Positions 1 to 7,952 are shown, counted from the first letter of the stretch. The stretch is 33,111 bases of DNA from Burkholderiaceae bacterium (GCA_018261755.1 JAGTRJ010000034.1:1-33111); one strand, 5' to 3'. A program made the numbers and translations. Notes: generated from the sequence alone by a model not told the origin.

Positions 1-1
1 C

Positions 2-1282
2 CCGGCATTTGACTACGCGATCACGCCCACCCACCCGGAGCGCGAGGAGCGCCTGCTGTACACGCAGGATCAGGTGGTCGAGGAAGGTTTGCTCGACTTC
101 GACAACATCAAGGAATTCAAGCCCGATCTGGCAACGCCGGAAGACATCCAGCGCGTGCATTTCTGCGTGCCGGGGATCGATGAAATCGTGCACAGCTCGC
201 ACCTGATCGCGGTTGGCGGCACGCTGACCGCGGCCGACAAGGTGATGACCAAGGAAGTGGACAACGCGTTCGCGCTGGTGCGCCCGTGCGGCCACCACTC
301 GATGCGCGTGGTGCATGGCAGCCGTGGTTTCTGCACGCTGAACATGGAAGCGATCATGGTCGAATACATCCGCCAGAAGTATGGCGTGAAGCGGATCGCG
401 ATCGTCGATACCGATTGCCACCACGGCGACGGCTCGCAGGACATCTTCTGGCATGACCCGAACATCCTGTTCATCTCGATGCACCAGGATGGCCGCACGC
501 TGTATCCCGGTTCCGGCTTCCCGGACGAACTGGGCGGCCCGAACGCATTCGGCACCACCATCAACCTGCCGATGCCGCCGAACACCTGCGCCGAGGGTTT
601 CCTCTATGTGCTGGACGAGATCGTGATGCCGATCGTCAATGAGTTCAAGCCGGAGCTGATCATCAACTCGGCCGGCCAGGACAACCACTACTCGGACCCG
701 ATCACCAACATGAAGTTCACCGCGCAAGGCTATGCGGTGCTGAATGACCGGCTGAAACCGGACATCGCGGTGCTCGAAGGCGGCTACTCGATCGAAAGCG
801 CGCTGCCGTACATCAACACCGGCATCATCCTGGCGATGGCCGGCATGGATTACAGCCAGATCCGCGAACCGGATTTCGATGAAGCCGATCAAAAGCAGCC
901 GTCGAACATCACCAACTACCTCAAGCAGTTGAAGGAGGTCACGTTCCAGCACTGGAACAACCGCCATGAGTTGCGCGATCAGGTGTATCCGAACAAGCCG
1001 TTCCATTCCCGCAACGTGCAGATTTTCTACGATACCGCCGGGATTCGCGAATCGATCAACGAAACTGTGCGCACCTGCAGCGATTGCGGCGGCGCAGTCA
1101 CGATCGAATCGCGCGCCGATACTGGTAAGAAAGGCAACATTTTCGCGGTGCAATTGCCGCGCTACTGCTGCGATGCCTGCCGCGCGTGGGGCGAAGAACA
1201 GTACGAAGCGGTGCCGAAAGGCAAATACGCGCAAGTGTTCCTGCAGGACAAGGACAACGACCGCTATCTGGAAAAGAAGTAA
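2..1282 (+). CDS. Histone deacetylase / acetylpolyamine amidohydrolase family protein (5' end missing)
   Basis: The reading frame is already open at the first complete codon of the window, so the true start lies upstream; a GTG at 74 is internal. Zinc-dependent deacetylase family: removes acetyl groups from acetyl-lysine or acetylated polyamines; the substrate cannot be told from sequence. Counting from the first visible codon, the active site is complete: RPCGHHS (HH 98-99), VDTDCHHGDG (zinc ligands D138 and H140), SAGQDNHYSD (third ligand D227) and the catalytic Tyr in LEGGYS (262). After the catalytic fold there is a C-terminal extension with paired cysteines, CSDC (359-362) and CDAC (390-393), which looks like a zinc ribbon and is not part of the core fold. 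A strong terminator follows 58 bp after the stop. The family is certain, the precise role is not. Confidence 0.9.
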   Translation, partial: PAFDYAITPTHPEREERLLYTQDQVVEEGLLDFDNIKEFKPDLATPEDIQRVHFCVPGIDEIVHSSHLIAVGGTLTAADKVMTKEVDNAFALVRPCGHHSMRVVHGSRGFCTLNMEAIMVEYIRQKYGVKRIAIVDTDCHHGDGSQDIFWHDPNILFISMHQDGRTLYPGSGFPDELGGPNAFGTTINLPMPPNTCAEGFLYVLDEIVMPIVNEFKPELIINSAGQDNHYSDPITNMKFTAQGYAVLNDRLKPDIAVLEGGYSIESALPYINTGIILAMAGMDYSQIREPDFDEADQKQPSNITNYLKQLKEVTFQHWNNRHELRDQVYPNKPFHSRNVQIFYDTAGIRESINETVRTCSDCGGAVTIESRADTGKKGNIFAVQLPRYCCDACRAWGEEQYEAVPKGKYAQVFLQDKDNDRYLEKK

Positions 1283-1340
1283 ATGGCTGCGGTTGAACGC
1301 CTGCTGCGTGCGGCAGGCCGGAAGGGCGGCCAAACGAAAA

Positions 1341-1367
1341 AGCCTGCGAGCGATCGCAGGCTTTTTT
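1341..1367 (+). terminator. Rho-independent terminator of the deacetylase gene
   Basis: A 9-bp stem AGCCTGCGA/TCGCAGGCT closes a GCGA tetraloop and is followed by T6. An A-tract precedes it, so it may also act on the opposite strand. Confidence 0.9.
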
Positions 1368-1388
1368 GTGCCGGCGGCAGAAACTGCC

Positions 1389-1508
1389 AAAATAACTGAC
1401 CGGATTGCCGTTTGGGGTCAGTAAGGCTAAAAAAATATACTGGGTGGTGTATTTAAAAACAGCCAGCAAAAATGTGGCCCGGCAGCGTGTTTTGATTATA
1501 TACCCCCC
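1389..1508 (+). repeat. Intergenic repeat family, copy 1 (long form)
   Basis: Fills the gap between the convergent deacetylase and pfp genes. It carries AACTGACC, GGTCAGTAAGGC, the ATACTG-GGTG-GTGTAT hairpin (1437-1452, here with two stem mismatches), AAAAACAGCCAGCAAAA, TGTGGCCCGGCAGC and a terminal ATATACCCC. The same ordered blocks recur near 21.6 kb (plus strand) and 26.2 and 27.7 kb (minus strand). The repeat has no coding content. Confidence 0.85.
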
Positions 1509-1518
1509 ATTATTCACG

Positions 1519-2772
1519 TTAGATCGCAAACGGCGGCAGCTTTTTCTTCACGCTGGCGTTCTTCAGCGTCACGTATTGCGGCAAGCCGTTGACGTATGGC
1601 GGGTAATCCTCGCCCTGGATCAGCGGCGTCAGGTAGCGGCGGCAGGCTTCGGTGATGCCGAAGCCGTCGCGGCTGATGAAATTCTTCGGCATGAATTTCT
1701 CCACGTTGGCCACGTCCTTCAGGTCGGCCACGCCAATCTTGTACTTGTACGGCGCATCCGACACGCGCTCGATGGTCGGCATGACCGAGTTGCGGCCTTT
1801 CAGCGCCAGTTGCACCGCTGCGCGGCCAAGGTCGTATGCGTGCCTGACGTCGGTTTTCGATGCCAGGTGGCGCGCCGCGCGCTGCAGGTAGTTCGCCACC
1901 GCCCAGTGGAACTTGAAGCCGTGCGCTGCGTTGATCAGGTTCGCAATCACCGGCGCCGCGCCGCCGAGATGCACGTGGCCGAACGCATCCTTCGTCCCCT
2001 GTTCGGCCAGGAATTTGCCGTCCGGCAGGCGCACGCCTTCGGATACCACCACCGTGCAATAGCCGAACTTTTTCACGTTTGCGCCTACCTTGGCCAGGAA
2101 TTTGTCCTGATCGAACGGGATTTCCGGGAACAGGATCACCACCGGGATATCCTGCTCGGCCAGCAAGCCGGCCGCGGCCGCAATCCAGCCGGCGTGGCGG
2201 CCCATCACTTCCAGCACGAAAATCTGGGTCGAGGTTTTCGCCATCGAGCGCACGTCGAGCGATGCTTCCAAAGTCGAGATCGCGATGTATTTCGCCACCG
2301 AGCCGAAGCCGGGGCAGCAGTCGGTCAGCGGCAGGTCGTTGTCGATGGTTTTCGGCACGTGGATCGCTTGCACCGGATAGCCGAGCGTCTGCGACAGTTG
2401 CGACACCTTGTAGCAGGTATCGGCCGAATCGCCGCCGCCATTGTAGAAAAAGTAGCCGATGTCGTGCGCCTTGAACACCGCGATCAGCCGTTCGTATTCG
2501 CGGTCATTGTCTTCCAGCCCCTTGAGCTTGTAGCGCGCCGAGCCGAAGGCGCCAGAGGGCGTGGCGCGCAGCGCGGCGATGTCGGCATCCGATTCCTTGC
2601 TGGTGTCGATCAAATCCTCGCTTAACGCGCCGATGATGCCGTTGCGCCCGGCAAACACGGTGCCGATTTTGTCCTTGTGCTTGCGCGCGGTTTCTATCAC
2701 GCCGCAGGCGGAGGCATTGATGACGGCGGTGACGCCGCCCGACTGGGCGTAAAGGGCGTTCTTCTTGCTCAT
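1519..2772 (-). CDS. pfp: Pyrophosphate-dependent 6-phosphofructokinase
   Basis: Converts fructose 6-phosphate and PPi to fructose 1,6-bisphosphate and Pi, reversibly, in cytosolic glycolysis/gluconeogenesis. The 417-residue protein begins MSKKNALYAQSGG. An upstream in-frame extension was rejected because TGGAGG (2782-2787) lies at proper spacing before the ATG at 2772. PPi rather than ATP use is read from two positions: GGGDS (112-116), with Asp where ATP enzymes have Gly in GGDGS, and K141 in VPKTIDND, where ATP enzymes have Gly. The catalytic TIDND (142-146) and MGRHAGW (190-196) are intact. The first Asp of the usual GGDDS is Gly here. The gene is monocistronic, divergent from yecH and convergent with the deacetylase gene. 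An hppA gene elsewhere in the window also handles PPi. Confidence 0.93.
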   Translation of the reverse strand: MSKKNALYAQSGGVTAVINASACGVIETARKHKDKIGTVFAGRNGIIGALSEDLIDTSKESDADIAALRATPSGAFGSARYKLKGLEDNDREYERLIAVFKAHDIGYFFYNGGGDSADTCYKVSQLSQTLGYPVQAIHVPKTIDNDLPLTDCCPGFGSVAKYIAISTLEASLDVRSMAKTSTQIFVLEVMGRHAGWIAAAAGLLAEQDIPVVILFPEIPFDQDKFLAKVGANVKKFGYCTVVVSEGVRLPDGKFLAEQGTKDAFGHVHLGGAAPVIANLINAAHGFKFHWAVANYLQRAARHLASKTDVRHAYDLGRAAVQLALKGRNSVMPTIERVSDAPYKYKIGVADLKDVANVEKFMPKNFISRDGFGITEACRRYLTPLIQGEDYPPYVNGLPQYVTLKNASVKKKLPPFAI

Positions 2773-3005
2773 GGGGGTGAACCTCCAATGCGTGATGGGG
2801 ACAACATGAACCGGATCTTGCCGTTGCCATTTTCGCATTGATGCGCGTGTCGCGAAAAGAGGGCTGGCGACTGAATGATCGAAAAGCTGATTTTTGTCAT
2901 GCCTGCCGGCGCGTGGCGCCAATGCCCCGCATGGAAACTTTACGCCTGGATTGTGAAGCCGGGATGATGTGTCAGGCAGGATTTTTGCTGCGCTGAAGAC
3001 TTGCA

Positions 3006-3028
3006 GCGACCGGAGTACAATCGGTCGC
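3006..3028. promoter_or_regulatory. Inverted repeat around a possible yecH -10 box
   Basis: GCGACCG and CGGTCGC (7 bp, perfect) flank GAGTACAAT, which contains the -10-like TACAAT (3016-3021), 36 bp before the yecH start. No convincing -35 is visible. It could be an operator overlapping the promoter; this is inference. Confidence 0.35.
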
Positions 3029-3056
3029 AATCGAAACATTCATTCAGGAGAAAACC

Positions 3057-3299
3057 ATGAGCGATTCCGTACACGGACATGAAGTGCTGCATTTCATGCT
3101 GGAACAGGGCGAGGCATTTTCGAAGGAAAGCCTGCGGGATGCGATCGTCAACCGTTTTGGCGCCGATGCCCGTTTCCATACCTGCAGCGCGGAAGGAATG
3201 GACGCGGCGCAGCTGATCGAATTCCTGTCGCAAAAGGGAAAATTCGTCGAAAACGGTGGCGGATTCAACACGCAGGCTGAAAAAATCTGCAATCACTGA
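3057..3299 (+). CDS. yecH: YecH family putative metal-binding protein (DUF2492)
   Basis: An 80-residue cytosolic protein that closely follows the E. coli YecH pattern: SVHGHEVLHFM at the start, RFGADARFHTCSAEGM in the middle and a C-terminal KICNH. The conserved HxH, the HTC segment and the terminal CxH are plausible metal ligands, hence the family name; no biochemical function is established. The start is supported by AGGAG at 3046-3050. The gene is single, divergent from pfp, and followed by a weak hairpin and then tRNA-Arg. Confidence 0.88.
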   Translation: MSDSVHGHEVLHFMLEQGEAFSKESLRDAIVNRFGADARFHTCSAEGMDAAQLIEFLSQKGKFVENGGGFNTQAEKICNH

Positions 3300-3320
3300 T
3301 GGCTTGGTTGCAGCCATTTT
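3299..3320 (+). terminator. Weak terminator after yecH
   Basis: A 6-bp stem ATGGCT/AGCCAT with a 7-nt loop is followed by T4. The stem starts inside the yecH stop codon. Confidence 0.45.
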
Positions 3321-3350
3321 CTGTCGACGATTAAAAATAATCGCAGGCAG

Positions 3351-3380
3351 TAGACGCATTTAAAAATGACGTGCTATAAT
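3351..3380 (+). promoter_or_regulatory. Promoter of tRNA-Arg
   Basis: A perfect TATAAT -10 (3375-3380) lies 11 bp before the tRNA 5' end. TAGACG (3351-3356) is a 4/6 match to the -35 consensus at 18-bp spacing. Confidence 0.75.
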
Positions 3381-3390
3381 TCATTTCTTC

Positions 3391-3467
3391 GCGGCTGTAG
3401 CTCAGCTGGATAGAGTACTTGGCTACGAACCAAGGGGTCGTGGGTTCGATTCCTGCCAGCCGCGCCA
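3391..3467 (+). tRNA. tRNA-Arg(ACG)
   Basis: A 77-nt cloverleaf with encoded CCA. The acceptor GCGGCTG/CAGCCGC pairs fully, the D stem is GCTC/GAGT, and the anticodon stem CTTGG/CCAAG encloses CTACGAA (anticodon ACG, reading CGN codons through inosine). The T loop is TTCGATT. The remnant of an integrase gene follows within 80 bp, so this gene probably served as an attachment site. Confidence 0.96.
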
Positions 3468-3475
3468 GCATTACT

Positions 3476-3505
3476 AAGGGTTCACCGAAAGGTGGACCCT
3501 TTTTC
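3476..3505 (+). terminator. Terminator of tRNA-Arg
   Basis: An 11-bp stem (one G-T wobble) AAGGGTTCACC/GGTGGACCCTT closes a GAAA loop and runs into a T tract. Confidence 0.9.
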
Positions 3506-3544
3506 ATTTCCGGCGTTGTGACTGCTATGTGCCATAGCCATAGC

Positions 3545-3814
3545 TCATGGCACACGCCCCACCAACGATTCAAGCCGGTCAGCATAGGGTGCCAGATGGT
3601 CCGCGCACATGTGCGCACACCGTTCTATTTCCGGACTTTCCCAGCACCAAGCGCCTGCAAAGCAAACAATGGCGCTCCATCCTGAACATGCCAGCTAGCC
3701 CAGGCATGCCGAAGCTCATGCCATCGGAAATCCTCAATGCCAGCACGTTCCAGTGCTGCATATCATGCTTTGGTGCTGACTTGCAGAACCGGTTTTCTCC
3801 CTGAAACTAAACAC
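3545..3814 (-). pseudogene. Tyrosine-recombinase (phage-type integrase) C-terminal remnant
   Basis: Read on the minus strand in three frames, this stretch recovers the C-terminal catalytic part of a site-specific integrase. The pieces in order are VFSFREK, then a frameshift near 3790, VLQVSTKA with a TGA (3763-3765) where the family has Trp, [39 protein letters not shown], a second frameshift near 3620-3635, and ADHLAPYADRLESLVG, ending at the TGA at 3545. The HxLRH box is intact. The nucleophilic Tyr of the usual RYAHL is Cys (RCAHM, codon near 3617), so even without the frameshifts the enzyme would be dead. The N-terminal half is not detectable. Its position directly after tRNA-Arg is the classical arrangement for an integrated element. 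No intact cargo and no second copy of the tRNA 3' end are seen in the window. Confidence 0.85.
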
Positions 3815-4203
3815 ACGCTCCCTTTTTCTTTTTCGCCGGTATGCATGCCGCTGCATGTGCGCGCGGAGCAAATGGCGCTAAGCATGAACAAGCGATGCGG
3901 CAGCTGGTGTTGTGCGTCAAGTATTGCCAATCCAGCATGTCAATGACACTTTTCGACACCATTTCGACGCAGGGATAGCCATAGTTGACAAATGGTTTTT
4001 GAATCCCTATTTGTTTTGTAATTGATTGAATTTTAAGGGAAATATTGTGTTGGCTCATTTTTTTTGCGGCCTGGCACAGGATATGCGATATGGCTAGGGT
4101 CTTTATTGTCGGGGCATTCCGCTACATGGCTGCCTGATGACACTCGGGACGGAGATCACAAATATCTTCTTTATTCATTTCAACAAAATTGGGATATCTC
4201 GAT
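3815..4203. other. Gene-free, AT-richer stretch after the integrase remnant
   Basis: I see no ORF with a ribosome-binding site, RNA gene or repeat here. The stretch is noticeably more AT-rich than its surroundings, for example around 3985-4060. It probably belongs to the same decayed insertion as the integrase fragment. Confidence 0.5.
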
Positions 4204-4392
4204 ATGTTTACTCTGTTTTCTTTTGCTGACATGGTGCCGATGGCCGAATTCATGGTTGGTGCCATTCCGGCTGTGACCTTTGTTGGCATGTGCGGTTTCG
4301 CACTGTTTTGCCTGTCCAACGATAGCAAGCGCGAGCAAGAAGTGGCGCAAGACTATCGCCAGTCTGCGCAAGGTATGCTCGTCAATGCCTGA
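4204..4392 (+). CDS. Small predicted membrane protein, unknown
   Basis: I do not recognise this gene. It encodes 62 residues beginning MFTLFSFADMVPM, with one hydrophobic segment of about 22 residues (VGAIPAVTFVGMCGFALFCL) followed by a charged tail (NDSKREQEVAQDYRQ). That pattern suggests a single-pass inner-membrane peptide. No clear Shine-Dalgarno sequence precedes the ATG, and a TTG at 4189 in the same frame is an alternative. It lies in the accessory stretch beside the integrase remnant, so it may be leftover cargo or a chance ORF. Confidence 0.4.
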   Translation: MFTLFSFADMVPMAEFMVGAIPAVTFVGMCGFALFCLSNDSKREQEVAQDYRQSAQGMLVNA

Positions 4393-4564
4393 TATGGCAA
4401 CAGATGCCAGACAGTTCCGTTTGCGTCTGACATTGCCGGCTTGGTTGTACAAGCCATAGTTTTTCTGTTCCCGTTCCCCGCCAGGCCGACTCATGGCTTG
4501 ACTCGGGGTGGGAAATCAACCAGATTTCATCCTTGCGGGCAATGTTTTGCCCATCCGATGCCGC

Positions 4565-5395
4565 TCAGCTGATTCCGCGATGCCGGCGCAGGAAATCATA
4601 TGCGGTATTGATCCGTTTCCCTTCCTTTTCCGCCAGTTCCTGCAATTTCGGTCCAAGCGCCGCTACCTTGTCCGGGTGGTATTGATGCAGCAGCTTCCTG
4701 CGTTCCAGCTCAATCTGTTCCCACGGCGTGGTCGGGCTGGCGTTAAAGAGGGTGTACACGTTTTCCAGATTTAACGCGTCATTGTCTGGTTCATTCGAAT
4801 CCGGATGCCGGTTTGTCTGAAACGGCTGGAAAACAATCCGCACGATGCCGCCTTCATAGGTCGCGGTGAATTCTTCCTTGCAGGTGTGGCAGTTGTAGGC
4901 GATTTTGCCTTGCCTGAGCGGAATGCGCAGTTTCTGCGCGCATTTGGCGCAATCGAAGATGTGGTATTTTCCCCTCGGCTGTATTTCCGGATGGTGAGTG
5001 CCGGCAAGTGCAGCGGCATGGTCATGGTAAGCGCCCGATGAGCGCAACGCTGTTTCCACATGCATCCGTAACGAGTTTTCTTTGGCCGCCGCGCGCCGTT
5101 GCAGTTCATGCCGACGCTGGAGTTCATGTGCCAGCTTGTGCAACACCTTCAGGTTCGAGCCGGATGTCTTGAACAGATCTTCAAGTTCTTGTTCAAACAG
5201 TGAAATGAGTGCATCCGGATCGTTCGACTGCGCCAGCGTGTGCAGCAGCTTTTCACGCAGTGCTGCCGCCTCTTGCAGGTTGCGGTGTCGCAGTTCTCGC
5301 AGAATCTGGAACAGTTTGCTCGTGTCGTGTTCGGAACGGGCGAGCATTTTCGCCAGTTCGGCAAGGCTGTTGTGCATCAAGGGCCGATTAATCAC
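4565..5395 (-). CDS. Zinc-ribbon protein with a C-terminal J domain
   Basis: 276 residues in three parts. An N-terminal alpha-helical, charged region (1-140) is probably coiled coil. A zinc ribbon follows, with CAKC (149-152) and CHTC (169-172). A J-like domain (about 210-273) has helix I LNLENVYTLF, the HPD motif in QYHPDK (HPD 240-242) and the helix III pattern INTAYDFLRRHR. J domains recruit and stimulate Hsp70 (DnaK) ATPase; the rest of the protein would deliver the client or target. Here the J domain is C-terminal, the reverse of DnaJ, and the G/F and CxxCxGxG regions are absent, so this is not DnaJ or CbpA. The GTG start at 5395 is supported by GGAGG (5403-5407) at 7-nt spacing. The gene stands alone and its partner is unknown. 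Confidence 0.8.
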   Translation of the reverse strand: MINRPLMHNSLAELAKMLARSEHDTSKLFQILRELRHRNLQEAAALREKLLHTLAQSNDPDALISLFEQELEDLFKTSGSNLKVLHKLAHELQRRHELQRRAAAKENSLRMHVETALRSSGAYHDHAAALAGTHHPEIQPRGKYHIFDCAKCAQKLRIPLRQGKIAYNCHTCKEEFTATYEGGIVRIVFQPFQTNRHPDSNEPDNDALNLENVYTLFNASPTTPWEQIELERRKLLHQYHPDKVAALGPKLQELAEKEGKRINTAYDFLRRHRGIS

Positions 5396-5673
5396 GACAG
5401 TGCCTCCGTAAATTGCGCGCCAGTGGCTGCTCCGTGGCGGTTGAACCGTGACTTGAAGTCATCGCGTGTTCCCATGTTACGGCTGCCGGCCGGTAAATCA
5501 AGGTTTTGCGCGCCACGGTGGCGGGTTGCATCGCGTCTGTTTGACGGGCGTCAAAATCCGGATGAAAGGAAACCCGTTTCAGCCGAACGGCAATGGCAGC
5601 GAAATTGCATTTTTGTTCCCGATTTTGTTCATGGGCAAGTAAAATCAAAGGCTTGACCACATTCAAGCCCATC

Positions 5674-7758
5674 ATGAATCCCCAGTCGCAATCACTCATT
5701 CAGCAGGCGATAGGTTATTTCCAGCGCGGGAATCTGGAACATGCGGACGCCTTGATTCAAACCGTGCTTGAGCGCGAGCCAAGACATTTCGATGCGTTGC
5801 ATGTGCTGGGGGTCATACGGGTCCAGCAGCGCAGGCGCGATGATGCGGTCGAGTTGTTCCGGCAGGCGATCGCCGTCAATCCGGGCAGCAGCCTGGTTCA
5901 CTTCAACCTCGCCGCCATCCTGTCAGAAAGCGGGCAGGACATCGAGGCGCTGCCTCACCATGAGCGGACGGTCAACCTGTCGCCGCGACAGCCGGATGCG
6001 TGGGTCAACTACGGTCGCTGCCTGAATAATCTGGAACGATACGATGAGGCTCTGGCCTGTTTCGAAAAGGCCTTGCAGATCGCGCCGGATTTTGTCGAGG
6101 CGCTGAACAATCAGGGCGCCTTGCTGGCAGGAATCGGCCGGAACGAAGAAGCGTTGCGCTGTTTCGAGCGGTTGCTGGCGCTCGGTTATTCGCATCCGTC
6201 CGCCTGGCTGAATGTCGGCAACACACTGTGCAAGCTTGGGCGTTTCGAGGTGGCGCTGCCGCATTTTGATCGCTGTTTGCAGCTGGATCCGGGTAATGCA
6301 ATGGCGTGGCGCCAAAAGGGCAATATCCTGAACCAGCTCAAGCGCCACCATGATGCGCTGGTCTGCTATGAGCGCGCGCTGACGTTGGCGCCGGAAGACG
6401 ATTATTTGCATGAGGACTGGCTGAGCACGAAACTGTCGATGTGCGACTGGTTCGGCATCGACGCGCGGATCGAAGAAATTGTGGCGAGGATTGAGCGCGG
6501 CCAGAAGGCAGCCATCCCGTTTAGCGTGCTGAATTTTCTGGATGATCCGGCGTTGCAGAAGAAAGCTGCGATGATTCATGCGAAGAAATTTCCGCCGGAT
6601 CCCGGATTGGGCACGATCGAAAAATATAAACGGAAAGACAAAATCCGCCTCGGCTATTTTTCGCACGATTTCCACAATCATGCGACCTCATTTCTCGCCG
6701 CCGGCATGTTCGAGCAGCACGACCGGAATCGCTTCGAGATATTTGCTTTTTCGTTTGGTCCGGACAAGGATGATGCGATGCGCAGCAGGTTGCTGTCGGC
6801 CTTCGATCAATTCATCAATGTGCGCGACATGAGCGACATGCAAATTGCGCAGCTGGCGCGAGAGATGGAGATCGATATCGCCATCGACCTGCAGGGCTTT
6901 CAGACGATGCATCGCACCGGCATTTTCGCTTTCCGTGCGGCGCCGGTTCAGGTCAGCTTTCTGGCGTATCCGGGCACACTGGGCACCGAATACATCGATT
7001 ATCTGATTGCGGACAACACCCTGATTCCGCCGGAGAACAGGCAGCATTATGCGGAAAAGATTGTCTATTTGCCGCACTCGTATCAGGTGAACGATCGGCA
7101 GCGGACGATATCGGACAAAAAGTTCACGCGCGAGGATTTCGGCCTGCCGCAGGATGCGTTCGTGTTTTGCTGTTTCAACCACCAGTACAAGATTACGCCA
7201 CAGACTTTCGATGGCTGGGTGCGCATTTTGCAGCAGGTCGATGGCAGTGTCTTGTGGCTGCAGGGCGCGGCGGCCGATGCGGTCGGCAATCTGCGGCGAG
7301 AGGCGGAGAAGCAGGGAGTATCGGGCGAGCGCCTGGTTTTTGCATCATTCATGAGCTTGCCGGAACATCTGGCGCGCCATCGCGTGGCAGATCTGTTTCT
7401 GGATACGCTGCCCTATAACGCACACACGACCGCAAGCGATGCGCTGTGGGCCGGATTGCCGGTGCTGACCTGCATGGGCGCATCCTTTGCCAGCCGCGTG
7501 GCGGCCAGTTTGCTGACGGCCGTTCAACTGCCGGAGATGATTGTGCAGTCGCAGCAGGAGTATGTGCAGCGCGCAATCGAGCTTGCCAGCCAGCCGCACA
7601 GGCTGGCTGAGATCAGACGGAAACTGGAACACAACCGCCTGACAACGCCGCTGTTCGATACCGCGCTTTTCACGACGCATATTGAAGCGGCGTACGCGGC
7701 CATGCTCGAGCGCTATCAGGCCGATTTGCCGCCGGAGCATATCGTCGTGCAAGACTGA
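5674..7758 (+). CDS. TPR-repeat O-GlcNAc transferase-like glycosyltransferase (GT41)
   Basis: Start taken at MNPQSQSLIQ (694 residues); an in-frame start at 5593 would add 27 atypical residues. Residues 1-245 form about seven tetratricopeptide repeats (for example AWVNYGRCLNNLERYDEALACF). From about 320 the protein has the GT41 catalytic region of O-GlcNAc transferase/SPINDLY type: LGYFSHDFHNHATSFL (catalytic His region), LAYPGTLGTEYIDY, CFNHQYKITP near 500 (nucleotide-binding Lys) and LDTLPYNAHTTASDALWAG near 575 (UDP-sugar site). The predicted reaction is transfer of a sugar from a nucleotide sugar to Ser/Thr of proteins bound by the TPR helix. The acceptor is unknown; bacterial members often act on surface proteins or flagellins. 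There is no signal peptide. The gene is divergent from the J-domain gene and 194 bp upstream of the moxR-like gene. Confidence 0.88.
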   Translation: MNPQSQSLIQQAIGYFQRGNLEHADALIQTVLEREPRHFDALHVLGVIRVQQRRRDDAVELFRQAIAVNPGSSLVHFNLAAILSESGQDIEALPHHERTVNLSPRQPDAWVNYGRCLNNLERYDEALACFEKALQIAPDFVEALNNQGALLAGIGRNEEALRCFERLLALGYSHPSAWLNVGNTLCKLGRFEVALPHFDRCLQLDPGNAMAWRQKGNILNQLKRHHDALVCYERALTLAPEDDYLHEDWLSTKLSMCDWFGIDARIEEIVARIERGQKAAIPFSVLNFLDDPALQKKAAMIHAKKFPPDPGLGTIEKYKRKDKIRLGYFSHDFHNHATSFLAAGMFEQHDRNRFEIFAFSFGPDKDDAMRSRLLSAFDQFINVRDMSDMQIAQLAREMEIDIAIDLQGFQTMHRTGIFAFRAAPVQVSFLAYPGTLGTEYIDYLIADNTLIPPENRQHYAEKIVYLPHSYQVNDRQRTISDKKFTREDFGLPQDAFVFCCFNHQYKITPQTFDGWVRILQQVDGSVLWLQGAAADAVGNLRREAEKQGVSGERLVFASFMSLPEHLARHRVADLFLDTLPYNAHTTASDALWAGLPVLTCMGASFASRVAASLLTAVQLPEMIVQSQQEYVQRAIELASQPHRLAEIRRKLEHNRLTTPLFDTALFTTHIEAAYAAMLERYQADLPPEHIVVQD

Positions 7759-7952
7759 ATGCATAGAAGACCGAAACAGCTATCGCAGATTTTTGTGCTC
7801 GATCTAAGGTCCGCTTCAAGCTGATATACTTCAGAATTTAAGCCGATTTGCCCGGTCTGAAAAAACGTTGCTGGCAGCATGTGCATGCATGTTTGATAAC
7901 GTCCTGGCTGGCTCGTTCCTACTACACTAATTACCGGATTCAGGAAGTCATG

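Noticed and set aside
1436-1470. Repeat hairpin as a genuine LexA (SOS) operator
   Set aside because: The half-sites match but CTG and CAG are 4 bp apart, not 10, and the copies lie at gene 3' ends or between convergent genes rather than at promoters of DNA-repair genes.
1405-2625. 406-codon open frame on the plus strand across pfp
   Set aside because: It is antisense to a clearly identified phosphofructokinase, has no ribosome-binding site, and its His/Arg/Val-rich composition is typical of the shadow frame of GC-rich genes.
2773-3039. 89-residue N-terminal extension of the phosphofructokinase
   Set aside because: The family N-terminus and a good Shine-Dalgarno sequence both lie at the ATG at 2772.
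3391-4400. Intact genomic island or prophage at tRNA-Arg
   Set aside because: Only a mutated integrase fragment is recognisable; there are no structural or replication genes and no second copy of the tRNA 3' end within the window.
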